A DNA stretch of 64,000 nucleotides from UBA699 sp050261915 (GCA_050261915.1 JBLNDT010000082.1:38710-102709), one strand, 5' to 3'. Counted from the first letter of the stretch, positions 1 to 8,055 are shown. The notes: generated by a model not told the origin, from the sequence alone. Numbers and translations are program-made.

Positions 1-255
1 TGGTTTTTTACCTACTGTAACTACATCATCAAGCTTACATTTTTCAAGTGTTAATAGAGCAGTCATTATTTTTGTAGTGGATGCTGGTGGATAGGCAGTG
101 TTCATATTCTTTGAATAAAGTATTTTACCTGTAGCACCATCCATTAAAACAGCACTATCCGCAGAAACTGTTGGAGCACTGCTTGCCATCGCAGTGACAG
201 GTATACTGGATACTAGCATGATTAGAGTGATTAAAAATGCAGTTAATTTTTTCAT
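1..255 (-). CDS. D-alanyl-D-alanine carboxypeptidase (DacF/PBP5 type), N-terminal part
   Basis: Partial gene running off the left edge; 85 codons are visible. The protein begins MKKLTAFLITLIMLVSS, a signal peptide ending near the AMA residues, followed by the serine peptidase core. The SxxK active-site motif is visible as PASTTKIMTALL at about residue 60, which is typical of low-molecular-weight penicillin-binding proteins of the S11 family that trim the stem peptide outside the membrane. A GGGGG ribosome binding site lies 5 bases before the ATG. It is divergent from comEA across 112 bases. The rest of the catalytic domain is outside the window, so which S11 paralog this is cannot be settled. 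Confidence 0.88.
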   Translation of the reverse strand, partial: MKKLTAFLITLIMLVSSIPVTAMASSAPTVSADSAVLMDGATGKILYSKNMNTAYPPASTTKIMTALLTLEKCKLDDVVTVGKKP

Positions 256-367
256 GTTTACCCCCGGTATTTTTACTAATCACAATTATAGCAAAAAAAG
301 AGTACTTTTGCGACTTTAAATTTATAAAAATGGCAATAATTTTAAAAGCAAAAGGCGGGAGGTAACC

Positions 368-943
368 ATGAAAAACAAGAAGAAACTAATTGGGTCCATA
401 GTAATTTTAGTGATTTTCACTGGATTTTTAACTATTGGATATTTCATATCAAAACCTGGAAAAGTTCCTGAGAGCACTGACATATTCAAGGACAGCACTG
501 AGGTTTTAAACAGTGAAAGCGGTAAAATATCAATATATGTAAATGGAGAAGTTAAAAATCCAGGGGTATATAAACTTGACAGCGGTTCCAGGGTTTTAGA
601 TGCAGTTAATGCATCTGGAGGGTTTACTGAAAATGCAGATAACACCAGATTAAATTTAGCAAAAAAACTAAAGGATGAAGATCAGGTGTTTGTCAATTCA
701 AAAAAACAGCCGGGACTTCAAAGTCAAAGTTCAGGGAGCAGCAGCGAAACTCTCATAGACATAAATTCTGCATCAAAGGAGGAACTTATGAAGCTTCCAG
801 GGATTGGTGAGGTCACGGCACAAAAAATAATAGAATACAGGGATAAAAACGGAGGGTTTAAAACGGTGGAGGACTTAAAGAAGGTTGGCAGAATAGGTGA
901 CAAAACCCTTGAAAAGTTCAAGGATAAAATAGAAGCTAGGTAG
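368..943 (+). CDS. comEA: ComEA-type DNA-binding protein
   Basis: 191 aa. One N-terminal membrane segment (about residues 8-28) precedes an SLBB domain (about 54-105, with ISIYVNGEVKNPGVY) and a serine-rich linker. The C-terminal tandem helix-hairpin-helix domain (about 130-190) contains LIDINSASKEELMKLPGIG and IIEYRDKNGGF. In the family this protein sits on the outer face of the membrane and binds double-stranded DNA for uptake. GGGAGGT precedes the ATG. comEC, usually next to it, lies about 9.8 kb downstream, so the classical comE operon is split. Function as a competence factor in this organism is inferred. Confidence 0.92.
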   Translation: MKNKKKLIGSIVILVIFTGFLTIGYFISKPGKVPESTDIFKDSTEVLNSESGKISIYVNGEVKNPGVYKLDSGSRVLDAVNASGGFTENADNTRLNLAKKLKDEDQVFVNSKKQPGLQSQSSGSSSETLIDINSASKEELMKLPGIGEVTAQKIIEYRDKNGGFKTVEDLKKVGRIGDKTLEKFKDKIEAR

Positions 944-1011
944 CAGTTTTAAATTTAAACAAAGTATTATATAATAGGTATGTTACTTTATGAGAATTAG
1001 GGGGGATAGAT

Positions 1012-2040
1012 ATGGGGAAAAGATTAACGGAATTATCAAGAACATCTGGCTGAGCAGCTAAAATTGGGCCGGAGACCCTTTCAAAAATACTTGATAAGCT
1101 TCCAAAAATGCAGGATAAAAACCTATTGGTTGGTATTGAAACTTCAGATGATGCTGCTGTTTATAAATTAACTGAGGATATGGCAGTAATTCAGACCTTG
1201 GATTTCTTTACACCGGTGGTGGATGATCCTTACACCTTTGGACAAATTGCTGCTGCAAATTCCTTAAGTGATGTATATGCCATGGGAGGTAAGCCCACCG
1301 TTGCATTGAACATTGTATGCTTTCCATCATGTCTTCATATAGATGTGCTTGGGGAAATTTTAAAGGGTGGAGCAGATAAGGTTATTGAGTCGGGAGCTGT
1401 AGTCATTGGGGGACATTCAGTTGACGACCAGGAGCCAAAATACGGATTATCTGTAATGGGAATTGTTCATCCTGATAAGATATTAAAAAATCATGGAAGC
1501 AATCCTCATGATGTATTAATAATTACAAAACCACTTGGTACAGGAATAATAAACACGGCAATCAAAGGCGGAATTGCCTCTGAGGGCGCCTATAATAAAG
1601 CTGTTAAGGTAATGGTTACACTAAACAAATATGCGGGAGAAATAATTGCAAAATACAAAATTAGTGCATGCACTGATATAACAGGGTTTGGAATTATGGG
1701 CCATGCCTATGAGATGGCAGCTGCATCTAATGTTACATTAAAAATTAATAAGGACAATATTCCATATATTAAAGAGGCTAAGGAATATGCGGAAATGGGG
1801 CTAGTACCTGAAGGTTCCTATAATAATAGAAATTATCTTGTAGGGAAATATGAATTCAGGAATGTACCAATGTGGCTTCAGGATATACTATTTGACCCTC
1901 AAACCTCAGGCGGACTAATGATAACCTGCAGGACAAATGAGGCTGATATTATTATGAAGGAGCTTAAAAATCTTGATCTTGAATCTGCAATAATAGGAGA
2001 AGCCCTTGAATTTACAGGAAATTACATTGTTGTAGAATAG
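1012..2040 (+). CDS. selD: selenide, water dikinase SelD, itself a selenoprotein (in-frame UGA)
   Basis: Makes selenophosphate from selenide and ATP. Translation from the ATG at 1012, which has GGGGGGAT just upstream, gives MGKRLTELSRTSG, a TGA at 1051-1053, then AAKIGPETL. The TGA falls exactly on the catalytic Cys/Sec position of the SelD family (SG[C/U]xxK), so the full product is 342 aa with Sec at residue 14. A naive ORF would start at 1108 and lose the catalytic residue and glycine-rich N-terminus. The remainder has the AIRS-like fold, with DFFTPVVDDPYTFGQIAAAN and the FDPQTSGGL signature. A weak TATAAT lies at 970-975. The gene is followed after 15 bases by selA. Confidence 0.95.
1051..1090 (+). 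promoter_or_regulatory. UGA selenocysteine codon with candidate bacterial SECIS hairpin
   Basis: The TGA at 1051-1053 is followed 12 bases later by GGG (1066-1068) and CCC (1076-1078), enclosing a loop CCGGAGA that presents G residues. Bacterial SECIS elements lie within about 40 nt 3' of the UGA inside the coding region and are bound by SelB. The UGA is well supported by protein homology. The exact fold of the hairpin is my inference, and the stem is short. Confidence 0.5.
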
Positions 2041-2055
2041 AAATGGGGTAAAATT

Positions 2056-3444
2056 ATGGATAAAAAAGATTTACTTAGAAAACTACCTAAAATAGATGAA
2101 TTGCTTAAGGAAGATGTTGTAATAAGTTATCTTGAAAATACCACAAGAGTGCTTGTGCTTGATTCACTTAGAGAAGTAATTGATGCTTTAAGAGAAAAAA
2201 TATTAAAGGGTTCCTGCAGTGAAATAAATAAGGAACAAATTTTAAAGGATTTTATAACTAATGTTGAGGAAAAAAAGAAACCTAGACTTAGAAGAGTCAT
2301 TAATGGTGCAGGAGTAGTAATACATACAAACCTAGGAAGATCACTTCTTAATGAAGAAGCAGTTAAGGAAGTGCTTGATATTTCAATGAATTACAACAAC
2401 CTGGAATATGACATAAAAAAAGGGGGCAGAGGCTCAAGATATTCCCACGTGGAGGATATTATAAAGAAGGTAACAGGGGCTGAAGCTGCCATGGTGGTAA
2501 ATAATAATGCAGCAGCTGTTATGCTGGTGCTTAACACCCTTTGCAAAGGCAGGGAAGCAATAGTTTCAAGAGGCCAGCTTGTGGAAATTGGAGGCTCTTT
2601 CAGGGTGCCGGATGTTATGGCTTTTAGCGGGGCAAGTCTTGTAGAGGTTGGAACTACAAACAGGACCCATCTTTATGATTATGAAAACAACATTAACGAA
2701 AACACAGGGGTGCTTTTAAAGGTACATACCTCAAACTTCAAAATACTTGGATTCACAGAAGAAGTTTCCCTTGAGGAACTTTCAGAGCTAGGAGAGAAAA
2801 ATGGGATTCCAGTAGTGGAAGATATAGGAAGCGGAACATTAGTGGACTTTTCAAAGTATGGGTTTGTGTATGAACCTACAGTACAGGAAAGCTTGAAAAA
2901 AGGTGCAGATGTGGTTACCTTCAGCGGTGACAAAATGCTTGGAGGCCCTCAGGCAGGTATTATTGTTGGTAAAAATAAATACATAGACAAAATGAAAAAA
3001 AACCAGCTTACAAGGGCACTTAGAATAGACAAGATGACATTGGCGGCACTTGAAGGAACCATGAAACTTTATCTTGATGAAAAAAATGCTGTTGAAAAGA
3101 TTCCAACACTATATATGATACTGAGCAGCAAGGAAATACATGAGGAAAGAGCAAAGCTGCTATTTGATAAACTTTCAAAAATTAAAAAAGGCTTCAAGTT
3201 CAAAGTTGCTGAGGATTACTCAATGGTTGGGGGAGGCTCCATGCCTGCTGAGAAAATTGAAACCTATGTTATAAAAGCTGTTTCTGATAAATTGAATGCG
3301 GATGAACTAGAAAAAAGGCTGAGACTAAATGAAGTGCCTATTATTGTTAGAGTAAGCAGCGATGAAGTTATAATTGATTTAAGAACAATATTTGACCGTG
3401 ATTTTGACATTATTGCGGATGCTTTTAACAGCATAGCAAATTAG
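2056..3444 (+). CDS. selA: L-seryl-tRNA(Sec) selenium transferase
   Basis: 462 aa, normal for bacterial SelA. This PLP enzyme converts Ser-tRNA-Sec to Sec-tRNA-Sec using selenophosphate. Visible family features are the INGAGVVIHTNLGRSLL segment (about residues 82-98), the VNNNAAAVML cofactor region, DIGSGTLVDF, and the PLP lysine in FSGDKMLGGPQAG (about residue 293). The gene sits 15 bases after selD and 16 bases before selB in one apparent operon, which fits co-production of the Sec machinery. Confidence 0.97.
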   Translation: MDKKDLLRKLPKIDELLKEDVVISYLENTTRVLVLDSLREVIDALREKILKGSCSEINKEQILKDFITNVEEKKKPRLRRVINGAGVVIHTNLGRSLLNEEAVKEVLDISMNYNNLEYDIKKGGRGSRYSHVEDIIKKVTGAEAAMVVNNNAAAVMLVLNTLCKGREAIVSRGQLVEIGGSFRVPDVMAFSGASLVEVGTTNRTHLYDYENNINENTGVLLKVHTSNFKILGFTEEVSLEELSELGEKNGIPVVEDIGSGTLVDFSKYGFVYEPTVQESLKKGADVVTFSGDKMLGGPQAGIIVGKNKYIDKMKKNQLTRALRIDKMTLAALEGTMKLYLDEKNAVEKIPTLYMILSSKEIHEERAKLLFDKLSKIKKGFKFKVAEDYSMVGGGSMPAEKIETYVIKAVSDKLNADELEKRLRLNEVPIIVRVSSDEVIIDLRTIFDRDFDIIADAFNSIAN

Positions 3445-3460
3445 ATTTGAGGTGCAGCAT

Positions 3461-5368
3461 ATGAAACATATTGTAATTGGTACAGCAGGACATATAGACC
3501 ACGGTAAAACCACTCTTATAAAGGCATTAACAGGAAGGGAAACAGATACTTTAAAGGAAGAAAAAGACCGTGGAATTTCAATAAATTTAGGCTTTACATA
3601 TTTTGATCTTCCTTCTGGAAGAAGAGCAGGAATTATAGACGTTCCCGGTCATGAAAAGTTTGTAAAAAACATGCTTGCAGGGGTAAGCAGTGTGGACATA
3701 GTTCTTCTTGTTATTGCTGCAGATGAAGGGGTTATGCCACAAACCAAGGAACATTTTGAAATTCTTCAGCTGCTAAATGTTAAAAAGGGAATTATTGTTT
3801 TAACAAAGGCAGATATGGTAGACAATGAGTGGCTTGAAATGGTTAAGGAAGAGGTTAAAGAGGAATTTAAGGGGACTTTCCTTGAAAACTCTCCAATCCA
3901 TGCAGTTTCTTCAAAGACTAAAACAGGCCTTGAAGACTTGGTAAAGGATATAGACATTTTAACAGGGGAAATAGATACAAAGGACGTGGGGGGGCATTTT
4001 AGACTTCCTGTGGACAGAGTATTTTCCATAAGCGGCTTTGGCACCGTGGTAACAGGTACCGTAATAAGCGGCATGGTGGAGGAAGGTCAGAATATTCAGG
4101 TATATCCATCTAAAATAACAGCAAAAATAAGGGGGATTCAGGTTCATGACACACCTGTAAAAATAGCTGAGGCAGGACAAAGATGTGCATTAAACATTTC
4201 AAATATAAAAACCACAGAGGTTGGCAGAGGAGATGTTATATCCGTGGAGGGTATAATGGAGCCATCCCTTATGGTGGACTGCAAGCTTTATTATCTGAAA
4301 AGTGCACCAAAGCCCCTTGAAAACAGACAGAGGGTAAGGCTTTACCATGGCACCAGTGAAATTCTCTGCAGAGTTGTTATACTGGACAAAGAAGAGGTTA
4401 AACCAGGAGAAGAGGCTTATGTGCAGCTAAGGCTTGAAAAACCACTTACTGCACAGAGAAATGACAGGTATGTTATAAGAAATTATTCACCAATGTTTAC
4501 TATAGGGGGCGGTGTTATAATAGAGCCTCTTGCACCAAAATGCAAAAGGTTTGATCAAAACTATATTGGTGAGCTTAAAATTAAGGAAAGCGGAAGCACT
4601 TTCAGCATAGTTGAAAATATAGTTAAAAATTTAAGCTCGGAATTTCCTAAGGTAGCAGACATATTAAAAGCTATGGGTAAGAATGAAGAGGATTTGGAAG
4701 GAAAGCTTAATAGCCTTGCTGAGGAAGGAAAGATAATTAAATTTGTGACTTCAGATAAACCTGTATATGTTCACAAGGATTTTATTAACAAGAAAACGGA
4801 AATAATAATAGATATTCTTGAAAAATATCACAAGGAAAACCCACTAAGATATGGAATATCAAAGGAAGAAATTAAAACAAAAGCTTTTGGAAAAGGCATG
4901 AAACAGAAGGTATACGATGAGCTGCTTTCTATTCTTGAAAGCAAACATAGAATAAACCTACATGGTAATTTCATAGCTTCCTATGGCTTTGAGATAAAAT
5001 ATACCAAGGAACAGGAACTTTTAAAAGAAGGTATTTTAAAGGAATTCAGTGTAAACGAATTTTCTCCGCCTAAATTAAGCGACCTTGAGGCTAAAGAGAA
5101 AGATCCTAAAAATATAAGAATGGTGTTTGAATCCCTCCTTGATGAAGGAACTATTATAAAGGTGGCGGAAGACTGTTATTTTACCAAGGAAGCCTATGAA
5201 AAAAGCAAGGAAATGCTAAGAAAATACATTAATGAAAATGGAACAATAACAGTGGCCCAGCTTAGAGATGTTCTAGATACCAGCAGAAAATATGCAATGG
5301 CCCTGATGGAAAACTTTGACGGAATAAAGCTTACAAAGCGTCAGGGAGACCAGAGAATACTATTCTAA
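3461..5368 (+). CDS. selB: selenocysteine-specific translation elongation factor SelB
   Basis: About 635 aa. The start is the ATG at 3461, six bases after GAGGTG; a GTG nine bases upstream lies inside that ribosome binding site and is unlikely. The N-terminal GTPase has the P-loop GTAGHIDHGKTTL, the DVPGHEKF switch region and TKAD. Beta-barrel domains follow, then C-terminal winged-helix repeats (about 400-635) that bind the SECIS hairpin in this family. It delivers Sec-tRNA to UGA codons. It is the last protein gene of the sel operon, with tRNA-Sec 59 bases downstream. Confidence 0.97.
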   Translation: MKHIVIGTAGHIDHGKTTLIKALTGRETDTLKEEKDRGISINLGFTYFDLPSGRRAGIIDVPGHEKFVKNMLAGVSSVDIVLLVIAADEGVMPQTKEHFEILQLLNVKKGIIVLTKADMVDNEWLEMVKEEVKEEFKGTFLENSPIHAVSSKTKTGLEDLVKDIDILTGEIDTKDVGGHFRLPVDRVFSISGFGTVVTGTVISGMVEEGQNIQVYPSKITAKIRGIQVHDTPVKIAEAGQRCALNISNIKTTEVGRGDVISVEGIMEPSLMVDCKLYYLKSAPKPLENRQRVRLYHGTSEILCRVVILDKEEVKPGEEAYVQLRLEKPLTAQRNDRYVIRNYSPMFTIGGGVIIEPLAPKCKRFDQNYIGELKIKESGSTFSIVENIVKNLSSEFPKVADILKAMGKNEEDLEGKLNSLAEEGKIIKFVTSDKPVYVHKDFINKKTEIIIDILEKYHKENPLRYGISKEEIKTKAFGKGMKQKVYDELLSILESKHRINLHGNFIASYGFEIKYTKEQELLKEGILKEFSVNEFSPPKLSDLEAKEKDPKNIRMVFESLLDEGTIIKVAEDCYFTKEAYEKSKEMLRKYINENGTITVAQLRDVLDTSRKYAMALMENFDGIKLTKRQGDQRILF

Positions 5369-5383
5369 TTCCTTATAACTGGA

Positions 5384-5412
5384 TTGACAACTATAAGTAT
5401 ATGTTGTATTAT
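5384..5412 (+). promoter_or_regulatory. promoter of the selenocysteine tRNA
   Basis: TTGACA at 5384-5389 and TATTAT at 5407-5412 are separated by 17 bases and end 15 bases before the tRNA. This gives the tRNA its own near-consensus sigma-A promoter just after selB. Confidence 0.75.
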
Positions 5413-5427
5413 TTATTAGTGTAAAAT

Positions 5428-5524
5428 GGGAGTAGATAAGTGCTGGTGTGCTTGCCAGTCTTCAAAACTGTGTTGCCGTGCTAAGACCACGACGGGTGGG
5501 TTCGATTCCCACATACTCCCGCCA
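5428..5524 (+). tRNA. selC: selenocysteine tRNA (anticodon TCA)
   Basis: A 97-nt tRNA, longer than normal elongator tRNAs because of a long variable arm. The acceptor strand GGGAGTA pairs with TACTCCC. The anticodon loop CTTCAAA carries TCA at 5462-5464, which reads UGA. The T arm is GTGGG TTCGATT CCCAC, and an encoded GCCA ends the gene. It lies directly behind selB with its own promoter. Bases 5455-5524 recur at 7591-7660, which marks this gene as an integration target. Confidence 0.95.
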
Positions 5525-5551
5525 AAAAGCATATTTAAACCATTGATATAT

Positions 5552-5605
5552 AAGGGTTAGAGCAATTTGTGTAAATTGTTTTAACTCTTATTTTTTACTT
5601 TTTTT
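5552..5605 (+). terminator. rho-independent terminator after tRNA-Sec
   Basis: A 17-bp stem (5552-5568 with 5573-5589, allowing G-T pairs) is followed by runs of T. It lies inside the integrated segment and so now serves as the tRNA-Sec terminator in place of the original one at 7670. Confidence 0.75.
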
Positions 5606-5687
5606 GCAATACAGTCCCTAAAAAAAGACTGGTATGCGGTGCTTTTATATAATTTGTACCTAATTTATCAAAAAGTGAGGTATATCA

Positions 5688-6250
5688 ATGGGTAACAAAA
5701 AAATTAGTATCAACTTCAAAACTGACATGCAAATGGACAAAAAAATAAGTGTAAATGAATTTTTTCAATTACACGAATATTTTTTGAAAGACAAAGACCT
5801 TGAAGGACTAGCAGAAAGAACACTTCAAGAGTATAACAACAATTTACATTACTTTAAAAAGTGGATAGATTTTGAGTATCAGTCCAAATATGACTGTATT
5901 GCTGTAGAGGTAGATTTATTTAAAAAGTATTTATTTTATATGCAGAATGAAAAAGAATATAATCCATTTACAATAAATATTAGAATAAGAACCATGAAAA
6001 CATATTTGAAATGGCTTTATAATGAAAAATATATTTCTGCTGATATTAACTTGAAAATAAAAAAAGTAAAAGTACCACAAGACTTTACTTTGCCACTTAG
6101 ATCCTTAAAAATCCTAATCATACACAAAAAGAAGTTGATGACATTAATGATTGGCTTTTCAATCAAAATAATCGTGATAGTATATTACATAGAATGTTTG
6201 CACCATATTTAGATTTAAGTACATATGGAATTTCAAAAGAAGGTAAGTAA
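5688..6250 (+). pseudogene. truncated tyrosine recombinase (integrase), N-terminal domain only
   Basis: The ATG at 5688 follows GAGGTAT. About 140 residues resemble the SAM-like core-binding domain of phage integrases (for example AERTLQEYNNNLHYFKKWID and TINIRIRTMKTYLKWLY). The frame closes at 6212 with no catalytic R-H-R-Y domain. A second frame opens at 6101 and reads KNPNHTQKEVDDINDW up to a stop at 6248-6250, so a frameshift or deletion junction lies near 6100. Full-length relatives are about 350 aa. Position and direction beside the tRNA fit the integrase of the decayed element. Confidence 0.75.
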
Positions 6251-6382
6251 TAAGTAAATATTTAAATTATGAAAATCTTTTATTTCCAAAAGAAGGTAAA
6301 TGGAAATAAATGTAGAATATACATATATTAACCCATAAAGATTTCCACAAGAAAATTTTTACAATCACCTATTTATTCATTA

Positions 6383-6416
6383 AACAGGAGCTATGGTTAG
6401 TTCTTGTTTTTTTGTT
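6383..6416 (+). terminator. terminator, first of two similar copies
   Basis: AACAGGAGCTA pairs with TAGTTCTTGTT (with wobble pairs) across a TGGT loop and is followed by seven T. The hairpin and downstream GTTGCTATATA...TTAATGTA resemble the unit at 7364-7415. It lies between the integrase remnant and the convergent membrane gene. Confidence 0.65.
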
Positions 6417-6443
6417 GCTATATAATTATATTAATGTATTGTT

Positions 6444-6881
6444 TTATCTCTTAGATAAATTTAATATACGTTTACTTGATAAAAATGCAATTGAAAACAT
6501 CCCTAAAGATATAAATGAGATTATTATTGAAACTGTTATGAAACTACTGTAAAAATACCTTATACCATACCATTGAGTAAATAGTAAAACTACAAAAGGT
6601 AGTTCTAAGCCAGTTGAAAATCCTGTAATCTTGTAAAGAATAGTTAATAACCCTAAACATAAAGTAATAAACCAAAAAAACCTACAATATTTTAAAACAA
6701 TTAGGGTTTTAATTTTTATACTTATTGTTAAAATAATTATCCAACTAAGAATGTATGCGATTGTAACCGATACATTTTTTAATGTTGCAGGGGAATCCAT
6801 AAAAAACTCATGAAAATTTAAAATCATACAGCCAATGACAACTATTATTGATAGAATTATTAATGCTATTGTCCTAATCAT
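6444..6881 (-). CDS. hypothetical membrane protein within the integrated element
   Basis: 145 aa with about five hydrophobic segments, roughly residues 3-23, 40-58, 68-85, 92-104 and 112-136. It has no motif I recognise. It is the only apparently intact gene in the element remnant and points back toward the integrase. A dense palindromic array (6917-6952) lies just upstream of its start, with a TATAAT on the coding strand inside it, so the array is a likely promoter/operator. Cargo function is unknown; an immunity or regulatory membrane protein is possible but unsupported. Confidence 0.6.
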   Translation of the reverse strand: MIRTIALIILSIIVVIGCMILNFHEFFMDSPATLKNVSVTIAYILSWIIILTISIKIKTLIVLKYCRFFWFITLCLGLLTILYKITGFSTGLELPFVVLLFTQWYGIRYFYSSFITVSIIISFISLGMFSIAFLSSKRILNLSKR

Positions 6882-6916
6882 AAACGAACCTATATATTGG
6901 ACCTTTCTTACTTTTT

Positions 6917-6952
6917 ATACCAATTATACCATAAATATATGGTATATGGTAT
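6917..6952. promoter_or_regulatory. ATACCA/TGGTAT palindromic array, candidate operator
   Basis: Two ATACCA units (from 6917 and 6926) face two TGGTAT units within 36 bases. It lies 36 bases upstream of the divergently read membrane gene start and overlaps a TATAAT on the minus strand, so a repressor site is plausible. No matching regulator gene is present in the remnant. Confidence 0.45.
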
Positions 6953-6995
6953 GATTTTGTTAAATAAAACCACTTGGAAACAATTCAGATTGTAA

Positions 6996-7253
6996 ATAAC
7001 CCCCACAAGTGTTAGGTTTATAGGTCAAACTACTGCCGGTGCATATGTTGATGCTTATGAAGTTACATCTATTAGATGTGATGGAGTAGTTGAGTTTATT
7101 TATGAATATAATAATTTTAGAGTACTTGGAGATTCTACAAATTGGGATGTAACCAAAAATTCATTAGCAGCACGTGATCTTCATAGTGTTGGGCAAGTTA
7201 CTCCTAGAACTCAGACGTGGGATTTAACAAAAATATCCGCTGCTAGACCTTAG
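6996..7253 (+). pseudogene. C-terminal remnant of an unidentified, possibly phage structural, protein
   Basis: An open frame of 85 codons ends at 7251-7253, with a stop immediately upstream (6993-6995) and no start codon or ribosome binding site at its head. It reads ...VRFIGQTTAGAYVDAY and ...SVGQVTPRTQTWDLTK, a composition that recalls phage tail or surface proteins, but I cannot name a family. It is best read as the 3' end of a larger gene lost by deletion. Confidence 0.45.
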
Positions 7254-7363
7254 TAAAAAGTTAATATATGTTTTGCTAAGGTATAATTGTTACTTAATTG
7301 TAGGTATTCCACTTATTATTACATTAATTTATAATAACTTGATTCGATGAATACATTTATGGA

Positions 7364-7396
7364 AACAAGAGCTAATGTATGGCTCTTGTTTTTTGT
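7364..7396 (+). terminator. terminator, second of two similar copies
   Basis: AACAAGAGC (from 7364) pairs with GCTCTTGTT (to 7390) and is followed by TTTTGTTTGC. It lies downstream of the tail-like remnant and resembles the hairpin at 6383-6416, including flanking TTTGCTATATATTAATGTA. Confidence 0.65.
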
Positions 7397-7590
7397 TTGC
7401 TATATATTAATGTAAGGATTCCTAAAATGTCATTATCGATTTTGATCTTTTTATATTTCGTATTGCATTTTAATTTATACTTATGCTACAGTAGTAATTA
7501 GTTATAAATTATATAAGACCGACATATAAAATGAGTGCATAATTGCTTTAAAACCAGATATATCAATGAATTACAGCATGGGAATTTCCT

Positions 7591-7660
7591 CCAGTCTTCA
7601 AAACTGTGTTGCCGTGCTAAGACCACGACGGGTGAGTTCGATTCTCACATACTCCCGCCA
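7591..7660 (+). pseudogene. partial tRNA-Sec copy (3' part), distal attachment site
   Basis: 70 bases match 5455-5524 from the anticodon stem through the encoded GCCA, but the D arm and 5' acceptor strand are absent, so it cannot make a tRNA. Only two positions differ: 5499 G versus 7635 A, and 5509 C versus 7645 T. These two pair with each other in the T stem. The copy is directly followed by a strong terminator, as a native tRNA end would be. Confidence 0.88.
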
Positions 7661-7669
7661 ATTGAGATT

Positions 7670-7692
7670 AAAGCCCCATGGGGCTTTTTTTG
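7670..7692 (+). terminator. terminator behind the partial tRNA-Sec copy
   Basis: AAAGCCCC pairs with GGGGCTTT around a central AT, followed by T residues, nine bases after the GCCA. It is probably the original terminator of the tRNA-Sec gene before the insertion. Confidence 0.85.
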
Positions 7693-7947
7693 TTTTTGAA
7701 GTATATATTAATAGCTTAGCCTCCTATGGGCATATTAGGGGGTATAAGCGGAAAGCCAGAAGAAATAATCCTCTGGCAAAAGGGGAGAAAGCAAAATAAT
7801 TTTGTTGCTATAATATTATCCTATGTTGCATTGAATATTAAGTTCTAAAAATTAGATTTTTTTATGAACTATTATTGCTCTATAGAATAAATTATACTAT
7901 GGAGAAAAAAATAATTCACATATTCAAAAAAAGAGGGAGAGATTTTA

Positions 7948-8055
7948 ATGAGTAAGCAAAGTAATAATAACCAAAGTAACGATTCCAGTTGTTGTTGTTG
8001 TTTATTAATAGCAGTTGCAATTTTGATAAACGGATTAATGAGAGATAGGTGCTAA
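7948..8055 (+). CDS. 35-aa cysteine-cluster membrane peptide, unknown
   Basis: A short gene with a strong ribosome binding site (GAGGGAGAG) before the ATG and a terminator 8 bases after the stop. The product starts MSKQSNNNQSNDSS, then has four consecutive cysteines, a hydrophobic stretch LLIAVAILINGL, and ends MRDRC. The polar Asn/Ser-rich head, Cys4 and single membrane segment recall small spore or membrane peptides of Firmicutes, but I recognise no family. Its stand-alone signals argue that it is a real gene. Confidence 0.6.
   Translation: MSKQSNNNQSNDSSCCCCLLIAVAILINGLMRDRC

Larger units (their letters stand above)
5455..7660. mobile_element. remnant of an element integrated at tRNA-Sec
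   Basis: A 70-bp direct repeat bounds the segment: 5455-5524, the 3' part of the intact tRNA-Sec, and 7591-7660, with 68 of 70 bases identical. Between the copies are a truncated tyrosine-recombinase gene pointing away from the tRNA, a membrane protein gene, a tail-like fragment, and several terminators. This is the usual form of attL/attR duplication produced by integration into a tRNA 3' end. With only about 2 kb left and no catalytic integrase domain, the element is almost certainly immobile. Confidence 0.85.

Noticed and set aside
7591..7660. Second functional tRNA-Sec gene
   Set aside because: The 5' acceptor strand, D arm and promoter are missing; only the 3' 70 bases are present.
7566..7799. 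77-codon ORF
   Set aside because: It translates through the partial tRNA-Sec copy and the terminator hairpin at 7670; no ribosome binding site.
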